A stretch of DNA of 44,834 nucleotides from Burkholderiaceae bacterium. Its GTDB lineage: Bacteria; Pseudomonadota; Gammaproteobacteria; Burkholderiales; Burkholderiaceae_E. Both the position numbers and the translations under genes were made by a program. Below the pieces are notes generated by a model. That model had not been told where the DNA came from, ran no database searches, and saw nothing but the letters and a program-made list of their open reading frames with translations. Positions within the stretch are counted from its first letter, which is position 1, and every line of letters starts with the position of its first letter. This document shows positions 31,219-37,677 of this stretch, in pieces. Where the stretch lies: assembly GCA_023954135.1 (NCBI GenBank), contig JAMLIN010000001.1, positions 221,852-266,685 on the forward strand, in the 5' to 3' direction.

Positions 31219-32462
31219 GCGGCCTCCCTGAAGGTGAGCAGACGGTCGCGGTAGTGTTCGTATTGCTGGCGCCGAGCCCTGATCTCGGCGGGCAGGCCAG
31301 AAGACAGGTCGTTCACCAGCGCGTCAAATTTGTCGAGGATGGAGACGATGCGTTCCTGTTCTTCTAGCGGCGGAAATGGAAAACGCTCATTTTCAAAAGT
31401 TGCGAGATTGATATTGTCTTGAGCGCTGCCTTGACCTTGTGCTTGCAGTTTTGATTTCAAAGAAGTCAAAAGGTATTCAACGTAGTGAACATTTACTTTC
31501 TCGGAGTTGGCAACAAAGCCAATAACGCTGTCTGGAAAGCAGGCATCGAATCCAAGTATGGTTGTTTCCGCGATATTTGCGGCAATCGTTATGCAGAGTG
31601 TTCCTTTAGGCCATAGTTTGCTTTGCGTCAGTCCAAGCTCGCTGTAAGTTTGCGTGTAGGACGTGATGACGTGAGGTGCATTTCGTATATCGCCAGTTTG
31701 AATAAACGGAATATCTCCGCCATAAAGACGAGGGTCGTTTCGTGGGCGGTGTTTTGATTTGCCGCGCCCAAATTCGAGGGCAGCTTCACTCAAGGTCATC
31801 CACCTTATCGTGGCTTGCTTGTTTGCGTCAGCGTCCGTGCGCTCGCCGAACGTCAAAAGCGCGTCGCGGTAATACTTGTATTGCCGCCGACGCGCCTCAA
31901 GCTCCGCCTCAAGCTCCGCCTCAAGCTTGGTAAACTTGTCCAGCACTTTCACGATTTCGTGCTGCACTTCGGGTGGTGGAACGGGGATGCGAATCTTCGC
32001 AAGCGAATCACCGGATACACGACGAACTTTCGTACCTGTGATGTGTCTCTTCTTCTGATCTTGAAATTGCTCGGACTGGAAGAAGTAGGCGACATATTTC
32101 GGTTCAAGTGTGTGGCGGTAGATGTACGCGTCACCGCTGACGGCAATCTCGGTATTGCCGACCCAAGCAACAGCTTTCGCCACCGCTTCGTCGTCCTCGC
32201 TGGTTGTGGCAATCACCAGGTCGCCGGGTCGGGCTTTTCGCAGTTTCGCAGCGAGTGGTTCGCTCACAAACGACTTTGTTTCCGTCGCCCAAGTACCGTA
32301 GTGCGTGTGAATCTGTCCGTAGTGAATCGCTCCGACACCGGTTGTTTTGAGATCGATTTTCTGAAGTCCGTTGCCGCGAATGAACTCGCCGACTTCAGCG
32401 AGCGGCTTGTGCTCCACGCCATCAGAGCAAAGCTCGGCAATCAGTTCGTCAATCCGGCTCAT
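31215..32462 (-). CDS. hsdS: Type I restriction-modification specificity (HsdS) subunit
   Basis: DNA recognition subunit with two target recognition domains (TRD1 about 1-165, TRD2 about 220-365) and two conserved helical spacers. The first spacer reads VLDKFTKLEAELEAELEARR followed by RQYKYYRDALLTF; the second is ILDKFDALVNDLSSG with RARRQQYEHYRDRLLTF. The first contains a tandem LEAE repeat encoded by 12-bp units (31893-31928), the same location and style as the TAEL repeats in EcoR124 HsdS that set the gap between half-sites. ATG 32462 overlaps the hsdM stop in ATGA. The TRD2-coding part is more AT-rich than the rest, a common sign of TRD exchange. Target sequence cannot be predicted. Confidence 0.95.
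   Translation of the reverse strand: MSRIDELIAELCSDGVEHKPLAEVGEFIRGNGLQKIDLKTTGVGAIHYGQIHTHYGTWATETKSFVSEPLAAKLRKARPGDLVIATTSEDDEAVAKAVAWVGNTEIAVSGDAYIYRHTLEPKYVAYFFQSEQFQDQKKRHITGTKVRRVSGDSLAKIRIPVPPPEVQHEIVKVLDKFTKLEAELEAELEARRRQYKYYRDALLTFGERTDADANKQATIRWMTLSEAALEFGRGKSKHRPRNDPRLYGGDIPFIQTGDIRNAPHVITSYTQTYSELGLTQSKLWPKGTLCITIAANIAETTILGFDACFPDSVIGFVANSEKVNVHYVEYLLTSLKSKLQAQGQGSAQDNINLATFENERFPFPPLEEQERIVSILDKFDALVNDLSSGLPAEIRARRQQYEHYRDRLLTFREAA
31893..31928 (-). repeat. Three tandem 12-bp repeats in hsdS inter-TRD linker
   Basis: Coding-strand unit GAGCTTGAGGCG occurs three times in frame (31917-31928, 31905-31916, 31893-31904), the first copy with one substitution. Each encodes four residues of the spacer helix, so gain or loss keeps the frame and changes only spacer length. 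Confidence 0.9.
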
Positions 32463-34027
32463 GCTTCTTCGCCTTCGAAGTTGGCCACGATGGCATCAAT
32501 TTGCGTACGCAGCTCTGCTTGTCGCGCGACGATACCTGCGATCTTTGCATTGAGTGCTCGAATGTCCACGGTTTCGCTGGTATCGGCCTGTTCGACGTAG
32601 CTGGACACCGCTATGTTGTAGCCGTTGGCGGCAATGTCGGCGTTTTCGACCAGCCTGGCGAAGTGCGCCACGTCCTGGCGGGCGGTAAAGGCATCAAGCA
32701 CCTTCTGCTGGTTGGCGTCGGTAAGCTTGTTCTTGTTGCCGCTGCGCATGAACTCGGCGCTGGCGTCGATGAACAGCGTGCTGTTGTCGCGCTTGGACTT
32801 CTTCAACACGATGATGCAGGTGGCGATGGTGGTGCCGAAGAATAGGTCGGGCGGCAACTGGATGACGGTATCGACGTAGTTGTTATCGACCAGGTACTGG
32901 CGGATCTTCTGTTCCGCGCCACCGCGATACAGCACGCCGGGAAACTCGACGATGGCCGCCGTGCCGCTGGTCGCCAGCCACGACAGAATGTGCATGGTGA
33001 AGGCAAGGTCGGCCTTGCTCTTGGGTGCGAGCACGCCGGCGGGTGCGAAGCGCGGGTCGTTGATGAGCAGCGGATTGCTGTCGCCCGCCCACTTGATGGA
33101 ATACGGCGGGTTGGAAACGATGGCCTCGAACGGCTCGTCGTCCCAGTGCGCCGGGTCGGTGAGTGTGTCGCCATGCGCGATGTCGAACTTCTCGTAGTTC
33201 ACGTCGTGCAGGAACATGTTGATGCGGCACAGGTTGTAGGTGGTCAGGTTGATTTCCTGCCCGTAGAAACCTTGCCGCACCTTGTCTGGCCCCAGCACCT
33301 TGGCGAACTTGAGCAGCAGCGAACCCGACCCGCAGGCTGGGTCGTACACCTTGTTGACCTCGGTCCTGCCGCTGACGGCGATGCGCGCCAGCAGTTCGGA
33401 GACTTCCTGCGGTGTGAAGAATTCGCCGCCTGACTTGCCCGCCGACGAGGCATACATCGTCATGAGGAACTCGTAGGCATCGCCGAATGCGTCGATGGTG
33501 TTGTCGGAATAGGTGCCGAGGTTCAGATCGCCGACGGCGTCCAGCAGCTTGACCAGTTTTTCGTTGCGCTTGGAGACCGTGGGGCCAAGCTTGCTGCTGT
33601 TGACGTCCAGGTCGTCGAACAGGCCCTTGAAGTCGTCCTCGCTGTCCGCGCCGATGGCCGAACCCTCGATGTCCTTGAACACGCGGGACAGGGTTTCATT
33701 GAGGTTGGCGTCGTGTCGCGCCCGCTCGCGCACGTTGGCGAACAGGTGCGAAGGCAGGATGTAGAAGCCTTTTTCCTTCACCGTTTCGGCGCGGCCCTGT
33801 TCGGCGTCGGCGTCGGACAGCACGGCGTAGTCGAAGTCGTTCTCTCCGGCGCGATGGGCTTCATCGTTCAGGTAGGCGGTGAGGTTCTCCGAGATGAAGC
33901 GGTAGAACAACATGCCGAGCACGTAGCTCTTGAAGTCCCAGCCGTCCACGCTGCCGCGCAGATCGTTGGCGATGCGCCAGATGGTTTTGTGCAGTTCCGC
34001 CCGCTCGGCTTCTTTGTTGTTGTTCAC
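32459..34027 (-). CDS. hsdM: Type I DNA methyltransferase (HsdM) subunit
   Basis: N6-adenine methyltransferase subunit, 522 aa. The N-terminal HsdM domain begins ELHKTIWRIANDLRGSVDGWDFKSYVLGMLFYRFISE. The SAM-binding motif DPACGSGS is at 229-236, catalytic NPPY at 306-309, and GEFFTPQEVSELLA, conserved in type I methylases, at 201-214. The start is GTG 34027 with GAAGG upstream. It is the first gene of the hsdM-hsdS-hsdR-darT-darG operon. Sequence style (TPQEVSELLA, the YYRD spacers of its HsdS) fits the type IC family. Confidence 0.97.
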   Translation of the reverse strand: MNNNKEAERAELHKTIWRIANDLRGSVDGWDFKSYVLGMLFYRFISENLTAYLNDEAHRAGENDFDYAVLSDADAEQGRAETVKEKGFYILPSHLFANVRERARHDANLNETLSRVFKDIEGSAIGADSEDDFKGLFDDLDVNSSKLGPTVSKRNEKLVKLLDAVGDLNLGTYSDNTIDAFGDAYEFLMTMYASSAGKSGGEFFTPQEVSELLARIAVSGRTEVNKVYDPACGSGSLLLKFAKVLGPDKVRQGFYGQEINLTTYNLCRINMFLHDVNYEKFDIAHGDTLTDPAHWDDEPFEAIVSNPPYSIKWAGDSNPLLINDPRFAPAGVLAPKSKADLAFTMHILSWLATSGTAAIVEFPGVLYRGGAEQKIRQYLVDNNYVDTVIQLPPDLFFGTTIATCIIVLKKSKRDNSTLFIDASAEFMRSGNKNKLTDANQQKVLDAFTARQDVAHFARLVENADIAANGYNIAVSSYVEQADTSETVDIRALNAKIAGIVARQAELRTQIDAIVANFEGEEA

Positions 34028-34065
34028 GTCCGAACCTTCAGTCGATCAGAATTTTGAAGCTGGTT

Positions 34066-34095
34066 GTCAGCGTCAGCGTCAGCGTCAGCGCCAGC
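34066..34095. repeat. Hexamer tandem repeat in the hsdM leader
   Basis: Four exact GTCAGC units followed by one GCCAGC, 39 nt upstream of the hsdM start codon. It lies between the putative promoter/operator and the gene and could vary in copy number. Confidence 0.8.
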
Positions 34096-34169
34096 GGCTC
34101 CACGCCGCGCCCGTCGCGCTTGAGCCTGACCAAGCTGCAACCTTCCATCATCCGCAGCGAGCGCGCTGA

Positions 34170-34197
34170 AGTTAAGCACAGAAAGCTGTGCTTAACT
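34170..34197. promoter_or_regulatory. Perfect 12-bp inverted repeat upstream of hsdM, possible operator
   Basis: AGTTAAGCACAG, loop AAAG, CTGTGCTTAACT. The arms match perfectly. On the hsdM strand a TTGATA-like -35 lies upstream of it, near 34230, so the repeat would fall at or just past the transcription start, where a repressor could act. A hairpin in the mRNA leader is the alternative. No U-tract follows directly on either strand. Confidence 0.55.
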
Positions 34198-34279
34198 CGA
34201 TCTTCGGATGAAAGATTTTTCTTATCAATAGGTTGCAGAGCATCTTAAGCGTCTGAATCCGTGGTGGGGTAGCGCCCGC

Positions 34280-34393
34280 ATGGACCCGGAAACCCTGACC
34301 CTGCACTCCCGCGCCTACCTGGACCCGATACGGCAGCGACTACAGGAACCCAAGCTTCGCCGCGCCGTGGTGCTGCTGGGGCCGTGCCGGGTG
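34280..34393 (+). pseudogene. 5' remnant of an AAA_14-type ATPase gene
   Basis: From ATG 34280 the frame encodes MDPETLTLHSRAYLDPIRQ and then LRRAVVLLGPCRV. This looks like the N-terminus of an AAA_14 (DUF4143-type) ATPase, in which LLGPRRVGKT would be the Walker A loop. Similarity stops at the start of that loop, and the next bases (from 34400) are the antisense of the neighbouring intact ATPase gene. The longer open frame downstream is therefore a chance shadow. It is different in sequence from the intact neighbour, so it is a relict of a second, related gene. With hsdM-leader elements this accounts for the 372-bp gap 34028-34399. Confidence 0.45.
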
Positions 34394-34399
34394 GACGAG

Positions 34400-35614
34400 T
34401 CAAGGCCCTACCCAATGCCGAACGGGATGCAACAGGAAGTCCTCCAGCGATACACCGTCGCCGCCCACCAGCAGCGTGCGATGCACCTTGAACGCCTGGG
34501 CGAACGCGGCGGTGCCAGCGTGGGCCAGAGGCGCGCGGCCGCTCTTGACCTCGATGGCGGTGAGTCGCCGGCCTGCCTTCACGATGAAATCCACTTCGTG
34601 GTTGCGTTCGCGCCAGTAGTAGACCTCGCATTCTCCGGCCGCCGCGGCATTGGCCATATGCGCGCCCACGGCCGATTCCACCAGCCGTCCCCAGAACTCG
34701 CGATCCGCACGCGCTTCGGCGAGCGACAGGCCGGATGTGGCCGTCATCAGCGCGGTGTTGAGCACCTGCAGCTTGGGGCTGGAGCCGCGGCGTCGCGCCA
34801 CGTCGCCCGCGTACTTGGGCAGCCCGCGGACCATCCCCGCGCCCGCGAGCAGATCCAGATAGTGCGCCAACGTGGTGGTATTGCCGGCATCCTGCAACTG
34901 GCCCAGCATCTTGGTGTACGAAAGCACCTGCCCCGAGTAGTGACAGGCCAGATCGAACAAACGACGCAGCAGCGCCGGCTTATCCACCCTTGAGAGCAGC
35001 AGGACGTCGCGGGCGATGGAGGTCTCGATCAGGCTGTCGGCCACGTAGCGCGACCAGCGCGCCGGCTCGCCGATCAGCGGTGCGGCACCCGGATAGCCGC
35101 CATGGAAGAGGTATTGGTCCAGCGACCAGCCGAAGGCCTCGCGCATCTCGGCGAACGGCCAATGCGGCAGGTGCCGCGTCTCGAAGCGCCCGGCAAGGCT
35201 TTCCGTCAATCCCGAGGCGATCAGCAACGGCGCCGACCCGAGCAACACCACCTTGAGCGGGCGCTTCGCGCGCGTATCCTCGTCCCACAGGCGCTTGACC
35301 GTTTCCGACCACGCCGGAATCTTCTGGATCTCGTCGAGCACCAGCAGTGCGCCGCCCTTGCCGGCTTCGCCCGCCTGGAGGCGGGCTGCCTCCCATTGCT
35401 GGCCGATCCAGTTCGCCGCGCGCAGCGTGGGCTCGTCCGCGCTGGCATAGCGCACCGGCAGGCTCAGCCCCTCTGTGACCTGCTGCACCAGCGTGGACTT
35501 GCCCACCTGCCGTGGGCCGGTCACGACCTGCATGAACCGACGTGGTTCAGCCAGGCGCTTGGCCAGGGTTCCGGCCTGGGGGCGTTGGAAGAGGGCTTCC
35601 ATATTACTCATCAT
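34400..35614 (-). CDS. AAA_14/DUF4143 family ATPase
   Basis: 404-aa P-loop protein: Walker A TGPRQVGKST (about 32-41), Walker B LLVLDEIQKIP (90-100), a sensor region VVLLGSAPLL, then the DUF4143 C-terminal half with a PD-(D/E)xK-like end, EVDFIVKAGRRLTAIEVKSG. Proteins of this family are common on genomic islands, and their function is not established. ATGs occur at 35614, 35611 and 35602; the last (MEALFQRPQ) lies just outside the 38-bp palindrome and may be the true start. It is separated from the hsd operon by the relict at 34280-34393. Confidence 0.9.
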   Translation of the reverse strand: MMSNMEALFQRPQAGTLAKRLAEPRRFMQVVTGPRQVGKSTLVQQVTEGLSLPVRYASADEPTLRAANWIGQQWEAARLQAGEAGKGGALLVLDEIQKIPAWSETVKRLWDEDTRAKRPLKVVLLGSAPLLIASGLTESLAGRFETRHLPHWPFAEMREAFGWSLDQYLFHGGYPGAAPLIGEPARWSRYVADSLIETSIARDVLLLSRVDKPALLRRLFDLACHYSGQVLSYTKMLGQLQDAGNTTTLAHYLDLLAGAGMVRGLPKYAGDVARRRGSSPKLQVLNTALMTATSGLSLAEARADREFWGRLVESAVGAHMANAAAAGECEVYYWRERNHEVDFIVKAGRRLTAIEVKSGRAPLAHAGTAAFAQAFKVHRTLLVGGDGVSLEDFLLHPVRHWVGP

Positions 35615-35643
35615 ATTGAGTAATTTTACTCAGTATGATGAGT
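35606..35643. promoter_or_regulatory. 38-bp near-perfect palindrome over the ATPase start
   Basis: Arms ACTCATCATATTGAGTAA and TTACTCAGTATGATGAGT with a central TT; only one position is unpaired (a T/G). Each arm itself contains two related blocks (ACTCAT, TGAGTAA), so it can be read as two overlapping operators. It covers two of the possible ATPase start codons. Probable autoregulatory operator. Confidence 0.65.
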
Positions 35644-35778
35644 GTCGCAAGGAGCCCTCGGGTGATCGGTTCCTGCAGGCGGCCGATCAGGAGTGAAAGC
35701 CCTGGTTCGTGGCTGCCGCACTTCAGAATCGAGACATATGACGGTCGCCGACAACGACACATCCTTCTGCCATCATAG

Positions 35779-35797
35779 TGATGCTAAAATAGCATCA
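35779..35797. promoter_or_regulatory. Palindromic operator of the RHH/PIN toxin-antitoxin operon
   Basis: TGATGCTA-AAA-TAGCATCA, perfect 8-bp arms, 30 nt ahead of the antitoxin ATG. The embedded TAAAAT is a fair -10 box. RHH antitoxins of this type usually repress their own operon through such inverted repeats. Confidence 0.65.
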
Positions 35798-35826
35798 TTC
35801 TGATGAGAGTCCGACGGGAGATCATC

Positions 35827-36087
35827 ATGGCCGACCTGACCATACGCGGGCTTCCCGATGAGTTGCATGCCTTCCTGCGCCAGCGTGCCGAGGCCAACCA
35901 TCGCTCGGTCAACCGCGAAACCATCGCCCTGATCGAACGCGCCATGAAGCATGAAGCCAGCACGCGGCCGCGCCTGAGCACCGACGAGATTCTGGCGATG
36001 GCGCGGCGCTTTGCCGATCTGCCCGTGAGGGATCCCCGCTCTGCCGACGAGTTGATCGGCTACGACGCCGACGGGTTGCCGAAATAG
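35827..36087 (+). CDS. FitA-like ribbon-helix-helix antitoxin
   Basis: 86-aa protein with an Arc-type N-terminus MADLTIRGLPDELHAFLRQRAEANHRSVNRETIALIERAM, the beta strand and two helices of a DNA-binding RHH domain. The C-terminal half, ending ELIGYDADGLPK, would wrap the toxin. ATG 35827 follows GGGAG; ATG 35803 is a weaker option. The stop shares one base with the GTG of the PIN toxin (TAGTG), so the two are translationally coupled. Confidence 0.9.
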   Translation: MADLTIRGLPDELHAFLRQRAEANHRSVNRETIALIERAMKHEASTRPRLSTDEILAMARRFADLPVRDPRSADELIGYDADGLPK

Positions 36088-36485
36088 TGGCTGCGCTGGT
36101 GGTGGATACCTCGGCGCTGATGGCGGTATTGCTGCAAGAGCAGGACGCTGCCGTCTACGCCGAGGCGCTTGGTGCGGCCGGCCAACTGTGCATGGCGGCG
36201 CCGGTGTGGCTGGAAGCGGCGATGGTCGCGACCGGGCGCAGTGGCGAGGCAGGCGGACGTGAGCTCGCACGCTTTGCCGATGCACTGGGCATCGAGATCG
36301 TTGCCGCCGATCGCGCGCTGGTCGAGGCAGCTTATGAAGGTTGGCTGCGTTACGGCAAAGGACGACATGTCGCCGGATTGAACTACGGCGATTGCTTTTC
36401 CTATGCGCTGGCGAAACTGCGGCAGGAGCCTCTGCTGTTCAAAGGCAACGATTTTTCGCTGACCGACATCGCAGCGGGCGCGTAG
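36087..36485 (+). CDS. vapC: PIN-domain ribonuclease toxin (VapC family)
   Basis: 132-aa PIN domain with the four acidic metal-binding residues in place: Asp7 (VVDTSALMAVL), Glu43 (VWLEAAM), Asp102 (NYGDCFSYALA) and Asp122 (FKGNDFSLTDI). The start is GTG at 36087. Family members cleave specific tRNA or rRNA sites; this target is unknown. It completes a typical type II toxin-antitoxin operon at the right end of the accessory island. Confidence 0.92.
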   Translation: MAALVVDTSALMAVLLQEQDAAVYAEALGAAGQLCMAAPVWLEAAMVATGRSGEAGGRELARFADALGIEIVAADRALVEAAYEGWLRYGKGRHVAGLNYGDCFSYALAKLRQEPLLFKGNDFSLTDIAAGA

Positions 36486-36578
36486 ACTCGCCGGGCGATC
36501 CAGAGCACGCATGATGATCGTTCTGTCGTGGATGATCCGCGGAAGATGATTCCATCTCCAGGGTCGATGGAGCCAGCC

Positions 36579-36929
36579 ATGCCCGACTCCCTGCACGAAC
36601 TCGCCGAGCAACTCGATCGCTTCGCCAGCGAGCGGGACTGGCAGCAATTCCATTCGCCGAAGAACCTCGCCTCGGCGCTGATCGTCGAGGCGGGCGAGCT
36701 GCTCGAGCACTTTCAGTGGCTGACCGAGGCGCAGAGCCGGGATCTTTCGCCGGACAAGCTGGAGGCGGTGCGTTTGGAAGTAGCGGACGTCCTGCTCTAC
36801 CTGATCCAGCTATCGAACGCGCTTGGGATCGACCCGGTGTCAGCGGCACGGGACAAGCTCGCGACGAATGCGGTCCGGTATCCGGTCGGGAAGGCGCGCG
36901 GCAGCAGCCTGAAGCACGACGAGCTCTGA
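36579..36929 (+). CDS. MazG-like nucleotide pyrophosphohydrolase
   Basis: 116-aa all-alpha NTP pyrophosphatase of the MazG/RS21-C6 group, expected to hydrolyse a (d)NTP to the monophosphate and PPi. The ExxE...ExxD metal motif is intact (Glu37/Glu40 in IVEAGELLEHFQWL, Glu67/Asp70 in LEVADVLLYL). ATG 36579 has GGAG six bases upstream; ATG 36567 is an alternative. The similar RS21-C6-type proteins open with the same FxxxRDWxQFHSPKNLA pattern. Composition returns to chromosomal average here. Confidence 0.9.
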   Translation: MPDSLHELAEQLDRFASERDWQQFHSPKNLASALIVEAGELLEHFQWLTEAQSRDLSPDKLEAVRLEVADVLLYLIQLSNALGIDPVSAARDKLATNAVRYPVGKARGSSLKHDEL

Positions 36930-37005
36930 CAGGCGGCCGGGTTGGATCGACTACACTGCCGTCGATCGCGCCCCGGAGATTCGGGGATTGACGTCGGTCT
37001 GGGCG

Positions 37006-37650
37006 TTAGCTCCGTGTCGGCCGCCGAACCACCCTGAGCTTCGCGCTATTGCCGCCGCCGCAGTAGAACCGGTCGCCGCCGTCGGATTCGAGGCCCGATA
37101 CGCCCGTGTCCGGCGGCATCTCGATCCGGTCGAGGACTTCGGCCGTCACGGGATCGATTCTCCTGATATCGCTTGCGTCGTCTTCCCAGGTGCCGTGCCA
37201 GAGTTCGCCGTCGACCCAGGTGATGCCGGTGACGAAGCGGTTCGATTCGATGGTGCGAAGAACGGCGCCGCTGCCGGGGTCGACCTGGTGGATCCTGCGG
37301 TCCCGGTACTGCCCCACCCAGAGGCTGCCTTCGGCCCAGGCGAGCCCCGAGTTGTCGCCGGAAGGTGCCGGGATCGTCGCGAGCTCCCGGCCGGTTTCGG
37401 GGTCGATCCTCCGGATGCGGTCCCCGGCGATCTGGTACAGGTGCCGGCCGTCGAAGGCGGTTCCGGCGTTCGCGGTGCCGTCGATCGAGCGCAGCGTCCT
37501 GCCGCTGGCCGGATCGAAGGCGTCGAGCCGGTCGCCGGTGGCGAACCACACCTGCTTGCCGTCATAGGTCACGCCGTGGATGGCGTCGATGCCCGGGAAC
37601 GGTCCGTATTCGTGAAGGATCTCCGCGGTGGATGTGGAGGATGGATGCAT
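37006..37650 (-). CDS. Beta-propeller repeat protein
   Basis: 214 aa made of about five blades with recurring units such as VWFATGDRLDAFDPASGRTL, LYQIAGDRIRRIDPETGREL and WVGQYRDRRIHQVDPGSGAV. This is the PQQ/YVTN-type or glutamine cyclotransferase-like propeller pattern. There is no signal peptide, so it seems cytoplasmic. It follows the winged-helix regulator gene by 27 nt in the same direction, indicating cotranscription. Enzymatic activity is not evident; it could sense a small molecule for the regulator (inference). Confidence 0.8.
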   Translation of the reverse strand: MHPSSTSTAEILHEYGPFPGIDAIHGVTYDGKQVWFATGDRLDAFDPASGRTLRSIDGTANAGTAFDGRHLYQIAGDRIRRIDPETGRELATIPAPSGDNSGLAWAEGSLWVGQYRDRRIHQVDPGSGAVLRTIESNRFVTGITWVDGELWHGTWEDDASDIRRIDPVTAEVLDRIEMPPDTGVSGLESDGGDRFYCGGGNSAKLRVVRRPTRS

Positions 37651-37677
37651 GGCTTTCTCCTGATGGATGCATCCATC

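Noticed and set aside
34066-34095. GTCAGC repeats as a CRISPR array
   Set aside because: Units are six bases, directly adjacent and without spacers; no cas genes are present.
34403-34993. Plus-strand frame continuing the ATPase remnant beyond 34400
   Set aside because: From that point it is the antisense of the intact ATPase gene and shows no ATPase motifs.
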